A stretch of 64,000 nucleotides of DNA, from NCBI RefSeq assembly GCF_000368765.1, contig NZ_KB849655.1:125484-189483 (forward strand), given 5' to 3'. The position numbers and the translations under genes were made by a program. The DNA is from Acinetobacter junii CIP 64.5. GTDB taxonomy: Bacteria; Pseudomonadota; Gammaproteobacteria; Pseudomonadales; Moraxellaceae. Below, piece after piece: positions 8,590 to 18,441 of this stretch (the stretch's first letter is position 1; each line of letters begins with the position of its first letter). The notes beneath the pieces were generated by a model that saw only the letters and a program-made list of their open reading frames with translations, made no database searches and was not told where the DNA came from.

Positions 8590-10089
8590 TTATGCACTGC
8601 GCACTTCGTCATCATCCTCGTCATCAGCAGAGTCCATACCAAGCTCCTTTAACTTTCTGGTCAAGGTATTACGTCCCCAACCTAAAAGTTCAGCCGCATG
8701 ACGTTTACGACCACGAGTTTGTTGAAGTGCTGCATTAATCAATGTTTTCTCAAACATTGGAGTGGCGATGTCTAAAAGTTTCATTTCGCCATTTTTAAGT
8801 TTTTGAATTGCCCATTGACCCAATAACTCATCCCAGTGATGAACAGCAATTCGATCTACGATTGCAGGACTAGTCGTTGCAACAGGTGCAGTTGGATCAT
8901 TGTTCAATTTTTGGAGAGGAACTTGCTTCAATTCAGCAGGCAGATCTTCAGGATAGACTTCACGGCCTGTGATCATCACAGTTAACCAACGGCAGGTATT
9001 TTCTAATTGACGGACGTTGCCCGGCCAAGGTAACTGCTGCATGTAATCTGTGGTTTCAGATCTAAGAATTTTAGGGCTTACACCAAGTTCTTTGCCTGCA
9101 CGAGCAAGGAAGTGTTGAGCAAGCATCGGAATATCTTCGCTGCGATGAGCAAGCTTTGGAATATGAATGCGAATAACATTGAGACGATGATATAAGTCTT
9201 CACGGAAGCGACCTTCATTCACTAATTTTTCAAGGTCTTGGTGCGTTGCAGCAACAATACGCACATCGACTTTTACTGGAACATGCCCGCCTACACGATA
9301 GAACTCACCATCAGCGAGTACGCGAAGTAACCTAGTTTGAGTCTCAAATGGCATATCACCAATTTCATCTAAGAATAGTGTACCGCCATTTGCTTGTTCA
9401 AAACGTCCTTGATGTTGAGTGTTAGCGCCTGTGAAAGCACCTTTCTCATGTCCAAATAACTCAGTTTCAATCAAGTCTTTTGGAATAGCAGCCATGTTTA
9501 ATGCAATGAAAGGTTTTGCACGACGTGGTGAGTGTTTGTGCAGAGCATGTGCAACTAACTCTTTACCTGTACCTGATTCACCGTTAATTAATACGGTAAT
9601 ATGAGATTGTGATAAGCGACCAATTGCACGGAAAACCTCTTGCATTGCAGGAGATTCGCCAATGATTTCTGTAGATTGCAGAGGTGCTGCTGCTTTGGTT
9701 GCTTCTTGTTGCTGCAGCTTATTGAGATGTAGAATCGCACGATTAACTAAAGCGAGTGCTTCATCAATATCAAATGGTTTTGGTAAATACTCAAAAGCAC
9801 CCGTCTGATAACTTGAGACAGCAGACTCCAAATCTGAGTGTGCAGTCATAATGATGACTGGAAGTTCTGGATGAGTATTTTTAACTTTAGATAAGAAAGT
9901 TAAACCATCAATTCCTGGCATCCTGATATCAGTTAGAATGACATCAGGGGCTTCATCGTGTAAACGTTCAAGCGCTGTTTGTGCTTCTTCAAAATTGGTA
10001 ACGTCAAAACCTTCTTCTTTGAATGTTTTTTCAAGTACCCAACGCATGGCACGATCGTCATCAATTACCCAAATTTTATTTCGTGACAC
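8590..10089 (-). CDS. ntrC: Nitrogen regulation response regulator NtrC
   Basis: This protein of about 499 residues is a sigma-54 enhancer-binding activator of nitrogen-limitation genes. The receiver domain (about 1-120) has the DDD acidic cluster at residues 10-12 and the phosphorylated D54 in LTDIRMPG. The AAA+ domain shows GESGTGKE (Walker A), the sigma-54 loop GAFTGA and GNVRQLEN. A Fis-type helix-turn-helix at the C-terminus (RKRHAAELLGWGRNTLTRKLKEL) is followed by an acidic tail. I take the GTG at 10089, with GGGAG upstream, giving the usual SRNKIWVIDDD start; the longer frame to 10152 is not needed. It overlaps the end of ntrB by 14 bases. Confidence 0.95.
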   Translation of the reverse strand: MSRNKIWVIDDDRAMRWVLEKTFKEEGFDVTNFEEAQTALERLHDEAPDVILTDIRMPGIDGLTFLSKVKNTHPELPVIIMTAHSDLESAVSSYQTGAFEYLPKPFDIDEALALVNRAILHLNKLQQQEATKAAAPLQSTEIIGESPAMQEVFRAIGRLSQSHITVLINGESGTGKELVAHALHKHSPRRAKPFIALNMAAIPKDLIETELFGHEKGAFTGANTQHQGRFEQANGGTLFLDEIGDMPFETQTRLLRVLADGEFYRVGGHVPVKVDVRIVAATHQDLEKLVNEGRFREDLYHRLNVIRIHIPKLAHRSEDIPMLAQHFLARAGKELGVSPKILRSETTDYMQQLPWPGNVRQLENTCRWLTVMITGREVYPEDLPAELKQVPLQKLNNDPTAPVATTSPAIVDRIAVHHWDELLGQWAIQKLKNGEMKLLDIATPMFEKTLINAALQQTRGRKRHAAELLGWGRNTLTRKLKELGMDSADDEDDDEVRSA

Positions 10090-11185
10090 GGTCTGACTCC
10101 CAAGGTAGATATAAGCTAAATATGGTTTTTCCAGGAATGGATTGACATTCAATCATTCCGTTATGTTGATGCATAATATTTTGCGCGATACTGAGGCCTA
10201 AACCTGTACCTTTTGCTCGCCCAGTGACTAAAGGGTAAAATACTGATTCTAAAATACTTTCTGGTACACCTGGTCCATTGTCCTCAATATCTACTCTTAC
10301 CGTTGAACGGTTTAAAACACCATTTATGGTGACGAGACGTTGGATACGAGTGCGAAGGGTAAGCTCTGGTTCAGAATCTACGAAAAATTCTTTATTTTCA
10401 GTCATCGCTTGCACAGCATTTACACTGATATTCAGCATGACTTGAATAAGTTGATCTCGGTCGGCCATAACATCTGGCAGAGATAAGTCATAATCACGTG
10501 TGATCTTAATTTTTTTCTTGGTCTGGTTCGCGATTAATGATCTAACTCTTTCTAATGGCTCATGGACATTAACATGTTCATAACTTGGTAATTGGCGTGA
10601 ACCTAACATGGTATCAGCGAGATTAGTTAATCGATCAACTTCATTAATAATGATATCTGTAAATTCTCGATAACTATCATCACTTAAGCTTCGTGCAAGT
10701 AATTGTGTTGCTCCACGAATGCCTGCTAAAGGATTCTTAATTTCGTGAGCAACACCACGAACAAGTTGACGAGCAACTTGATGTTGTTGCACTAAATTTT
10801 CCTCTTTCGAAATTTTAAGCATTCGATCGATAGGGTTGAGTTCAATTAATAATAATGGGTGATAGCTTTTACCTGAATTTAATTGGGAAACGGTATAGTC
10901 AACATGAATTGGTTTGAAGTTGACATTAATTACAGCTTCACGTCGGGTGTAATGCTGACCACTGTTTAAAGTATTAAGCAAGGCTTCGTAAGTATTAAAA
11001 GTATCATCATGTGCATGGAGCAAATTTAAGACAGGTTGACCTGATGCGCGCAATAAACTGATATCAAACAATGCTTCACAAGCTGAATTCAGATAAAAAA
11101 TATTTAGCTTACTATCGACCAATAAGATGGCAGTCGTCAGATTATCTACTAGAAGTCGATAGTCGATAGTGGTGTGTTGATCCAT
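10076..11185 (-). CDS. ntrB: Nitrogen regulation sensor histidine kinase NtrB
   Basis: This is the 369-residue cytoplasmic kinase/phosphatase partner of NtrC. A PAS domain occupies about residues 5-120. The phosphorylated histidine is H147 in VAHEIKNPLAGIRGATQLL. The ATPase domain shows the N box (MLNISVNAVQAM), DNGPGVPE and GTGLGLSIAQ. It has no membrane segment, as expected for a kinase controlled by PII. It is cotranscribed with ntrC through a 14-base overlap. Two TTGGTGCA half-sites upstream could be NtrC autoregulatory sites. No glnA lies within the window. Confidence 0.94.
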   Translation of the reverse strand: MDQHTTIDYRLLVDNLTTAILLVDSKLNIFYLNSACEALFDISLLRASGQPVLNLLHAHDDTFNTYEALLNTLNSGQHYTRREAVINVNFKPIHVDYTVSQLNSGKSYHPLLLIELNPIDRMLKISKEENLVQQHQVARQLVRGVAHEIKNPLAGIRGATQLLARSLSDDSYREFTDIIINEVDRLTNLADTMLGSRQLPSYEHVNVHEPLERVRSLIANQTKKKIKITRDYDLSLPDVMADRDQLIQVMLNISVNAVQAMTENKEFFVDSEPELTLRTRIQRLVTINGVLNRSTVRVDIEDNGPGVPESILESVFYPLVTGRAKGTGLGLSIAQNIMHQHNGMIECQSIPGKTIFSLYLPWESDRVTK

Positions 11186-11383
11186 TTGTGAATCGTCCTG
11201 TATTAAAATGGCGCAATTAATATCAATATAAAAGAATAGCCATTAACGTAATGAATCTTAATAATGCAAAATACAAGCCAACTTTGTATTAGCGGAATTT
11301 CAATAACTTATTTCGTTAATGTTCTATTTATACGTTATTTTTCACATACATTAAGTTATTTTGAAATTTTATAGTGTTCTAAA

Positions 11384-11434
11384 TTGGTGCAATGTTGGTT
11401 TTTGTTAAAAATACTGGTTGTATTTTGGTGCATT
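11384..11434. promoter_or_regulatory. Two TTGGTGCA half-sites between ntrB and rimO
   Basis: TTGGTGCAAT (11384-11393) and TTGGTGCATT (11425-11434) are direct repeats 41 bases apart, about four helical turns. TGGTGCA is the conserved half of known NtrC sites. They lie in the 328-base divergent region (11186-11513), about 200 bases from the ntrB start and nearer to rimO. I saw no properly spaced -24/-12 sigma-54 promoter and nothing else recognisable in this gap. Confidence 0.25.
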
Positions 11435-11513
11435 ACACAAAGAGATGGCTTTGCGGCTATGCGGAAGGCGAGAAAAGACATACAATACGCCGATTCAAGT
11501 GGAGCGCAGATTC

Positions 11514-12857
11514 ATGAAGACCCCCAAAGTCGGTTTTGTATCTTTAGGTTGTCCTAAGGCATTGGTAGATTCTGAACGAATTTTAACTCAGTTAAAGACT
11601 GAAGGTTATCAAGTTGCATCAGATTATGACGGTGCAGATTTGGTTGTTGTTAACACCTGTGGTTTTATTGAATCTGCAGTACAAGAGTCTTTAGACGCGA
11701 TTGGCGAAGCCATGAGCGAAAACGGTCGAGTTATCGTAACAGGTTGTTTAGGTAAAGACGAAGACAAAATTCGCCAAATGCACCCAAATGTACTTAAAGT
11801 AACAGGTGCGGCAGCATATCAGGATGTAATGGAAGCTGTACATGAGTATGTACCTGCACCGCCAAAACACAATCCTTTTATTGATTTAGTCCCTGAACAA
11901 GGTGTGCGGTTGACACCTAAACACTACGCTTATTTGAAAATATCAGAAGGGTGTAATCACCGTTGTACATTCTGCATTATTCCAAGTATGCGAGGTGATC
12001 TAGTATCACGTCCAGTAGGCAGTGTATTAGACGAAGCAGCAGCATTAAAGCGCGCTGGCGTCAAAGAAGTTCTCGTAATTTCTCAAGACACTTCAGCTTA
12101 TGGCGTGGACACAAAATACAAATTAGATTTTTGGAATGGTCAGCCTGTTAAAACTAAGTTTTACGACATGTGCGAAGCGTTAGGGCAACTTGGTATTTGG
12201 GTACGCCTACATTATGTCTACCCATATCCACATGTTGATGCAGTAATCGATCTAATGGCTCAAGGGAAAATCCTGCCATATTTAGATATTCCTTTTCAGC
12301 ATGCCAGTCCGCGCATCTTAAAATTGATGAAGCGACCAGCTCATAGTGAAAATACGTTAGAGCGTTTGAAGTTGTGGCGTGAAAAATGCCCTGAATTGGT
12401 GATTCGTTCTACCTTCGTGGTTGGTTTCCCTGGCGAAACAGAAGAAGACTTCCAAATATTACTTGATTGGTTAAAAGAAGCTCAGTTGGATCGCGTAGGT
12501 TGCTTTACTTATTCACCTGTAGAGGGTGCAACGGCAAATGATCTTCCTGATCACGTACCTGAAGAAATTAAGCAAGAACGTTATGAACGTTTTATGGAAG
12601 TCCAACAGGAAATTTCTGCTGCAAAATTACAAAAGCGTATCGGTCAAAAGATGACTGTGCTTGTAGATAGCTTGGAAGATGAATTTCCAGTAGCGGTAGC
12701 GCGTTCTTACGCGGATGCACCTGAAATTGACGGTAATGTTTTTGTAGAAGATATTGATAAAAGTGTGATCAAAGCAGGTGATCTGCTTGAAGTCGAAATT
12801 ACTGATGCGGATGAATATGATTTATTTGCAAAGTTAATTCAGATTAAGTCTGCTTAA
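11514..12857 (+). CDS. rimO: Ribosomal protein S12 methylthiotransferase RimO
   Basis: This radical-SAM enzyme of 447 residues attaches a methylthio group to the conserved aspartate of ribosomal protein S12. The N-terminal UPF0004 domain ([34 protein letters not shown]) supplies three cysteines for the auxiliary cluster. The radical-SAM motif is [18 protein letters not shown], a CxxxCxxC. A TRAM domain ends the protein. The ATG at 11514 has GGAGCG upstream and gives the normal N-terminus; the frame is open back to 11418 but that extension has no family match. Confidence 0.95.
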   Translation: MKTPKVGFVSLGCPKALVDSERILTQLKTEGYQVASDYDGADLVVVNTCGFIESAVQESLDAIGEAMSENGRVIVTGCLGKDEDKIRQMHPNVLKVTGAAAYQDVMEAVHEYVPAPPKHNPFIDLVPEQGVRLTPKHYAYLKISEGCNHRCTFCIIPSMRGDLVSRPVGSVLDEAAALKRAGVKEVLVISQDTSAYGVDTKYKLDFWNGQPVKTKFYDMCEALGQLGIWVRLHYVYPYPHVDAVIDLMAQGKILPYLDIPFQHASPRILKLMKRPAHSENTLERLKLWREKCPELVIRSTFVVGFPGETEEDFQILLDWLKEAQLDRVGCFTYSPVEGATANDLPDHVPEEIKQERYERFMEVQQEISAAKLQKRIGQKMTVLVDSLEDEFPVAVARSYADAPEIDGNVFVEDIDKSVIKAGDLLEVEITDADEYDLFAKLIQIKSA

Positions 12858-12908
12858 TATTAAATGCGAAAAAAGAATTTATGAGATTGGTCGATTTGGA
12901 GTAAAAGT

Positions 12909-13637
12909 ATGTCAGCTTCTAAAAATCCACGTTATGCACGTATTTTGTTAAAGCTTTCTGGTGAAGCTTTAGCGGGTAATAAAGATATGGGTATTGATGC
13001 CCAAGTCCTTGATCAAATGTCGCTTTCGATTGCTCACTTGGTTGGTTTAGGAGTACAAGTCGGAATTGTAGTTGGTGGCGGTAACTTATATCGTGGAAGT
13101 CAGTTACAAAAAGACGGTTTGGTTGGGCGTGTAACTGGTGACCAAATGGGGATGCTGGCTACAGTTATGAATGGTTTAGCAATGCGTGATGCATTAGTGC
13201 GTCGCAACATTAAAACACGTTTAATGTCTGCTCTTCCGATCGGAACAGTTGTTGAATCTTATTCAAGTCGTGATGCGATTCGTCATTTAAGCCAAGGTGA
13301 AGTTTGTGTGTTTGTAGCAGGAACGGGAAATCCGTTCTTTACAACTGATACAGCAGCTTGTTTGCGTGGTATCGAGATTGAAGCAAACCTTATTTTGAAA
13401 GCAACTAAAGTTGATGGTGTTTATAATAAAGATCCAAGTAAATATGATGATGCGGTTAAGTATGATAATTTAACTTTCGATCAAGTGCTTGATGAAAAGC
13501 TTGGCGTGATGGATTTAACCGCAATTTGCTTATGCCGTGATCATAACGTCCCATTACAAGTATTCGATATGAATAAATCGGGTGCTTTACTTTCTGTTGT
13601 TATGGGTGAAAAAGAGGGTACTCACGTTACGAATTAA
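12909..13637 (+). CDS. pyrH: UMP kinase
   Basis: This 242-residue amino-acid-kinase-fold enzyme phosphorylates UMP to UDP. Hallmarks are [13 protein letters not shown] near the N-terminus, [27 protein letters not shown], and [30 protein letters not shown] gives a good ribosome site. It starts the conserved run pyrH-frr-uppS-cdsA-dxr-rseP-bamA. Confidence 0.97.
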   Translation: MSASKNPRYARILLKLSGEALAGNKDMGIDAQVLDQMSLSIAHLVGLGVQVGIVVGGGNLYRGSQLQKDGLVGRVTGDQMGMLATVMNGLAMRDALVRRNIKTRLMSALPIGTVVESYSSRDAIRHLSQGEVCVFVAGTGNPFFTTDTAACLRGIEIEANLILKATKVDGVYNKDPSKYDDAVKYDNLTFDQVLDEKLGVMDLTAICLCRDHNVPLQVFDMNKSGALLSVVMGEKEGTHVTN

Positions 13638-13714
13638 TGTACGTGAGACCGAAAGCTCTTTATACTAATGTTTAAATATTTTGTAATACCTAATGAATAA
13701 GTAAGGAAGATCAT

Positions 13715-14269
13715 ATGATTAACGATCTCAAAAAAGATAGCGAACAGCGCATGCAGAAAACACTTGATTCTTTAGAACAAGGTTTTGCTAAAGTTCGTAC
13801 TGGACGTGCTCACCCATCAATTTTAAATGGTGTGATGGTTCCTTACTATGGTTCTGACGTTCCTTTGAATCAAGTTGCTAACGTAGGTGTTGAAGATTCT
13901 CGTACGCTTATTGTTCAGCCATTTGAACGTACAATGGTTTCTGCAATTGATAAAGCAATTCGTGAAAGTGATTTGGGTTTAAACCCAATTACAGCTGATT
14001 CAATTCGTGTGCCTTTACCTGCGTTGACTGAAGAAACTCGTCGTGACATGCAAAAAGTTGCTCGTAATGAAGCTGAAAATGCAAAAGTTGCTATTCGAAA
14101 CATTCGTCGTGATGTTTTAGGTGATATCAAAGCATTATTGAAAGAAAAAGAAATTTCTGAAGATGATGAACGCCGTGCTGGTGAGGATATTCAAAAGATC
14201 ACAGATAAATATGTTGCAGAAGTAGATAAACGTCTAGCTGCAAAAGAAGCAGAATTAATGAAGGTCTAA
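13715..14269 (+). CDS. frr: Ribosome recycling factor
   Basis: This 184-residue factor works with EF-G to split post-termination ribosomes. The three-helix bundle is recognisable from [12 protein letters not shown], the [16 protein letters not shown] domain-II segment and the long charged C-terminal helix. GTAAGGAAGATC precedes the ATG. Gene order after pyrH is conserved in Gammaproteobacteria. Confidence 0.97.
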   Translation: MINDLKKDSEQRMQKTLDSLEQGFAKVRTGRAHPSILNGVMVPYYGSDVPLNQVANVGVEDSRTLIVQPFERTMVSAIDKAIRESDLGLNPITADSIRVPLPALTEETRRDMQKVARNEAENAKVAIRNIRRDVLGDIKALLKEKEISEDDERRAGEDIQKITDKYVAEVDKRLAAKEAELMKV

Positions 14270-14274
14270 TTTTT

Positions 14275-15024
14275 ATGACCTTACAAGAAGAACCGCTTCT
14301 TCCAAAACATGTTGCCATCATTATGGATGGCAACAATCGTTTTGCAAAAAAAAATAAATTGCAAAAAGGTGATGGGCATCGTGAAGGTAAGAATGTCCTT
14401 GATCCGATCGTTGAACATTGTAAAAGAGTTGGTGTTCAAGCTTTAACTGTTTTTGCATTTTCAAGTGAAAATTGGAATAGACCTCAGTTCGAAGTTGATT
14501 TGTTAATGAAATTGTTAGAAGACACAATTCATGAACAACTACCTCGAATGGAAAAATTCAATATAGCATTACGTTTCATTGGTGATCGTTCTAAATTATC
14601 AAATGAATTAAAAGATTTAATGTTATATGCAGAACAAAAAACGGCATCTTTCAATTCTATGACTTTAACGATTGCAATTAGTTATGGCGGAATGTGGGAT
14701 ATGGCGCATGCAGCCAAGTGTATCGCTCAAGATGTTGTAGATGGAAAAGTTCAAGTAGATCAGATAAATGTTGATTTATTCGATAAATATGTCAGTCTAA
14801 ATGACTTACCTGCCGTAGATTTATTAATACGTACAGGTGGAGATTATCGTTTATCTAACTTCTTACTTTGGCAAGCGGCATATGCAGAATTGTATTTTAC
14901 AGATACATTATGGCCTGAGTTTACAGTAAAAGAATTAGACCACGCTTTTGATGTATTTTCAGGGCGAGAAAGACGTTTTGGTAAAACATCTGAACAGATT
15001 CAACAAGCGAAAATAGAGAATTAA
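14275..15024 (+). CDS. uppS: Undecaprenyl diphosphate synthase
   Basis: This 249-residue cis-prenyltransferase makes the C55 carrier for peptidoglycan and polysaccharide synthesis. IIMDGNNRFAKK places the catalytic aspartate at D18. HREGK, TVFAFSSENWNRP and the C-terminal DLLIRTGGDYRLSNFLLWQAAYAELYF motif are diagnostic. The usual GNGRWA is GNNRFA here. It starts five bases after frr and ends two bases before cdsA. Confidence 0.96.
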   Translation: MTLQEEPLLPKHVAIIMDGNNRFAKKNKLQKGDGHREGKNVLDPIVEHCKRVGVQALTVFAFSSENWNRPQFEVDLLMKLLEDTIHEQLPRMEKFNIALRFIGDRSKLSNELKDLMLYAEQKTASFNSMTLTIAISYGGMWDMAHAAKCIAQDVVDGKVQVDQINVDLFDKYVSLNDLPAVDLLIRTGGDYRLSNFLLWQAAYAELYFTDTLWPEFTVKELDHAFDVFSGRERRFGKTSEQIQQAKIEN

Positions 15025-15026
15025 TA

Positions 15027-15851
15027 ATGTTAGAGCGGATTATAACCGCATTGGTATTAGTTGCTGTTGTTTTAAGTTGCATGTTTGCAACGCAATCACA
15101 TTATCCAATGTTTATTCTTATGATATTAGCTGCGGGGGTGGCTGGATATGAGTGGTTTAAACTTATGCCTCATGGCGAAGCACTGGTTTCAAAGCCTAAA
15201 GCTTGGATTTATGGTGGATGCGTAGCAGCAGTTTCAACTCTTGCGTTGTTTTTTGATGATGTTGCTTTATTGCTGTGGGCTGCGTCTATTTTATCTTGGC
15301 TAGGTAGTATTTACTGGGTCAAAAACTTCCCAGAATCAGATAACTGGTATAACGTATCTTTGTATGCCATAGGTTTTATCCTAATTTCTGCTGCGGTCAC
15401 TGCATTATATTCAGTTTGGCATAGTTCACCATGGTGGTTAATGTATTTGTTCCTCCTTGTTTGGGGGGCGGATAGTGGTGCATATTTTGTCGGTCGTAAG
15501 TTTGGTAAGAAAAAACTTGCTCCAACAGTTAGCCCGAATAAATCAGTTGAAGGATTATATGGTGGTATTGCGACGACAGTAATTATTATGTTGGTTGTAC
15601 AATATTCATATTTAAATTTAACTGCTATTCAACTTATCTTATTTCTAGTTCTATCAATCATCACAGTCTTTGCATCTGTTCTAGGTGACTTGTTTGAGTC
15701 AATGATTAAACGCCGTGCTGGAATCAAAGATTCTGGTCGCGTTTTGCCTGGACATGGTGGTGTACTTGACCGAATTGATTCTTTGCTTGCGGCAGCACCA
15801 ATTTTTGCTGCAGGTATGTATATTTTGAAACTCATTGGTGTAGATCTTTAA
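15027..15851 (+). CDS. cdsA: Phosphatidate cytidylyltransferase
   Basis: This 274-residue polytopic membrane enzyme makes CDP-diacylglycerol. About seven or eight hydrophobic segments precede the CDS signature ESMIKRRAGIKDSGRVLPGHGGVLDRIDS near the C-terminus. WGADSGAYFVGRKFGKKKLAP is the usual mid-protein segment. It abuts uppS and dxr (the dxr ATG follows the stop directly), so it is cotranscribed with both. Confidence 0.96.
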   Translation: MLERIITALVLVAVVLSCMFATQSHYPMFILMILAAGVAGYEWFKLMPHGEALVSKPKAWIYGGCVAAVSTLALFFDDVALLLWAASILSWLGSIYWVKNFPESDNWYNVSLYAIGFILISAAVTALYSVWHSSPWWLMYLFLLVWGADSGAYFVGRKFGKKKLAPTVSPNKSVEGLYGGIATTVIIMLVVQYSYLNLTAIQLILFLVLSIITVFASVLGDLFESMIKRRAGIKDSGRVLPGHGGVLDRIDSLLAAAPIFAAGMYILKLIGVDL

Positions 15852-17048
15852 ATGACGCAAGCTGTTTGTATATTGGGTGTCACTGGTTCAATTGGTCAAA
15901 GTACATTAAAAGTATTGGAGCAGCATCCAGACCAATACAATGTGTTTGCAGTCTCTGCATATAGTCGTTTAGATGAACTTTTAAAAATATGTAAGCAACA
16001 TCGTCCAAAAGTTGTTGTTGTGCCTAATGAAAAAGCACTTGAGTTAAAACAACTTTTTAATCAAGAAAATTTAATAAATATAGAGATACTCACTGATCAA
16101 TCTGGCTTGATTGCAATCGCTGAACATAACGATGTTGATATTGTCATGGCAGCAATTGTGGGTGCTGCAGGATTACTTCCTACTTTGGCGGCTGTAAAAG
16201 CTGGCAAAAGAGTACTCCTAGCAAACAAAGAAGCATTAGTGATGTCAGGTGATATTATGATGCAGGCTGCACGTCAGCATGGTGCATTATTATTACCTGT
16301 TGATTCTGAGCATAATGCGATTTTCCAGTCTTTACCGCATGATTATCTGGATGCAGAAAGAACAGGACAGCCTCAGTTAGGTGTTTCTCAAATCTTATTA
16401 ACGGCTTCAGGTGGACCTTTTTTAAATCATACCCTTGATCAATTAAAAGATGTGACACCTCAACAAGCTTGTAAACATCCGAATTGGTCAATGGGACAAA
16501 AAATCTCAGTCGATTCTGCCACTTTAATGAATAAAGGTCTTGAGCTTATCGAGGCTTGTCATTTGTTTTCAATTTCAGAACATTTTGTTACAGTCGTAGT
16601 TCATCCACAAAGTATCATTCATTCAATGGTGCAATATGTGGATGGTTCAACTTTGGCACAAATGGGAAATCCTGACATGTGTACTCCAATTGCACATGCG
16701 TTGGCTTGGCCAAAACGTTTAAAAACAGATGTTCCTGCATTAAACCTATTTGATGTAGCTCACTTAAATTTCCAATCTCCTGACACTATTCGTTTTCCAG
16801 CATTAGATCTTGCTCGTCAAGCAATGCGTGCTGGTGGGTTGGCACCAACTGTGCTCAATGCTGCAAATGAAGTTGCAGTTGCAGCATTTTTAAAACAGCA
16901 GATAGGTTTCACACAAATACCACAAGTTGTCGATTATGCTTTGCAAAATGTACAAAATGCTAAAGCAGAAAATATAGACATCATTTTGCATACTGATATG
17001 ATCGCAAGACAAATTGCTGAAAAACACATTGTGGATATAGGAGGCTAA
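15852..17048 (+). CDS. dxr: 1-deoxy-D-xylulose 5-phosphate reductoisomerase
   Basis: This 398-residue NADPH-dependent enzyme makes MEP from DXP, the first committed isoprenoid step. The N-terminal Rossmann motif is LGVTGSIGQSTL. LLANKEALVMSG, LLPVDSEHNAIFQ (metal ligands D and E), ILTASGGPF, SMGQKISVDSATLMNKGLE and the flexible-loop histidine region VHPQSIIHSMV are present. The start codon directly follows the cdsA stop with no ribosome site of its own, suggesting translational coupling. Confidence 0.97.
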   Translation: MTQAVCILGVTGSIGQSTLKVLEQHPDQYNVFAVSAYSRLDELLKICKQHRPKVVVVPNEKALELKQLFNQENLINIEILTDQSGLIAIAEHNDVDIVMAAIVGAAGLLPTLAAVKAGKRVLLANKEALVMSGDIMMQAARQHGALLLPVDSEHNAIFQSLPHDYLDAERTGQPQLGVSQILLTASGGPFLNHTLDQLKDVTPQQACKHPNWSMGQKISVDSATLMNKGLELIEACHLFSISEHFVTVVVHPQSIIHSMVQYVDGSTLAQMGNPDMCTPIAHALAWPKRLKTDVPALNLFDVAHLNFQSPDTIRFPALDLARQAMRAGGLAPTVLNAANEVAVAAFLKQQIGFTQIPQVVDYALQNVQNAKAENIDIILHTDMIARQIAEKHIVDIGG

Positions 17049-17053
17049 ATCGT

Positions 17054-18409
17054 ATGAATGCACTGTTTATGATTGTTGCAGCGATTTTGTTGCTTGGTCC
17101 ATTAATTGCGATTCATGAATTTGGTCATTATTGGGTGGCACGTAAACTCGGCGTAAAAGTTCTAGTATATTCAATTGGTTTTGGTCCTACTTTATTAAAA
17201 TGGCAGTCTAAAAAATCAGGTATTCAATATCAATTGTCAGCATTACCACTTGGTGGCTACGTAAAAATGCTAGATGAACGAGAGGGAAATGTTGCTGCTG
17301 AAGATTTGCCGTATGCTTTTAATCATCAGTCTCCTTGGAAGCGTATAGCCATTGTTGCAGCAGGTCCTTTAATCAATTTGATCTTTGCTATTTTCCTATT
17401 TTGGATTCTATTTTTACCTGCTCAAGAACAGCTTAACACGCGTATTGGGAAAATTATGCCAAACACACCAGCTGCTCAAGTTGATTTAAAAGTTGGTGAT
17501 AAAATCATAGAGGTGGATGGGCAAACAACGCCGACATGGGAAAAATTAAACTATACGCTTGTTGATAGAGTTGGCGAAACTGGACAAGTTTCAGTTGTTG
17601 TTGATCGGAATGGTACTGAGAAGCAATTTAGTTTACCGATTAAAGATTTTTTAAAGGATCAGAGCCAATCACCATTGGATGTTTTAGGCTTTCTTCCATA
17701 CCGTCCAGTGATTCCTGCAACTGTTAAAGAGCTAAGTGAAGATGGTGCAGCGATTCGTCAAGGCATGAAAGTTGGTGATCGTATAGTTTCGATCAATGGT
17801 GTCGCCATGAAAGATTGGTTCGATGTCGTTGATGTAGTGCAAAAATCTCCTGAAAAATTACTCAATATTGCTGTTGATCGTAAAGGTCAAATTGTTAACT
17901 TACAGGTTATGCCTCAAGGTCAGCGAGATAATATGGGTAATGTATCGGGCGTGCTTGGTGTGAAAAGTGATGTAGGAAAGATCACTATCCCGAATGAATA
18001 CAAGCAGACAATCCAATATTCACCACTAGAAGCTTTAGGTGTTGCAGTTGATAAAACTGTTCAGCTCTCTAACATGATTTTTAACTCAATTGTTAAAATG
18101 GTGCGTGGTTTAATTGGTTTGGATAATTTATCTGGTCCAATTACGATTGCAAAAGTTGCGGGTCAAAGTGCTGAAATGGGATGGCAAACATTCATATCCT
18201 TTATGGCATTGATGAGTGTAAGTTTGGGTATTTTAAATTTATTGCCTATTCCTATGCTCGATGGTGGTCATTTAGTTTATTACTTTATCGAAGCAATTCG
18301 TGGTAAACCTGTTTCTGAACAAATACAGATATTTGGTCTAAAAGTTGGTATGGTACTGCTCGGTAGCATGATGCTTTTGGCTTTATTTAACGACTTCATG
18401 CGCTTATAA
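17054..18409 (+). CDS. rseP: Site-2 protease RseP
   Basis: This 451-residue inner-membrane zinc protease cleaves anti-sigma factors within the membrane. The catalytic HEFGH is at residues 21-25 in the first membrane helix. Two PDZ domains follow (about 125-200 and 215-300), then NLLPIPMLDGGHLVYY, which supplies the zinc-binding aspartate. The gene lies between dxr and bamA in the conserved envelope operon. Confidence 0.96.
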   Translation: MNALFMIVAAILLLGPLIAIHEFGHYWVARKLGVKVLVYSIGFGPTLLKWQSKKSGIQYQLSALPLGGYVKMLDEREGNVAAEDLPYAFNHQSPWKRIAIVAAGPLINLIFAIFLFWILFLPAQEQLNTRIGKIMPNTPAAQVDLKVGDKIIEVDGQTTPTWEKLNYTLVDRVGETGQVSVVVDRNGTEKQFSLPIKDFLKDQSQSPLDVLGFLPYRPVIPATVKELSEDGAAIRQGMKVGDRIVSINGVAMKDWFDVVDVVQKSPEKLLNIAVDRKGQIVNLQVMPQGQRDNMGNVSGVLGVKSDVGKITIPNEYKQTIQYSPLEALGVAVDKTVQLSNMIFNSIVKMVRGLIGLDNLSGPITIAKVAGQSAEMGWQTFISFMALMSVSLGILNLLPIPMLDGGHLVYYFIEAIRGKPVSEQIQIFGLKVGMVLLGSMMLLALFNDFMRL

Positions 18410-18441
18410 GCGCAAATGGAATTTAACTTACTGGAAAATAT

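Noticed and set aside
11384..11416. A sigma-54 (-24/-12) promoter near ntrBC
   Set aside because: TGGTGCA followed by TTGG looks similar to TGGCACG-N4-TTGC, but the GG to GC spacing is one base short in both places and the final C is missing.
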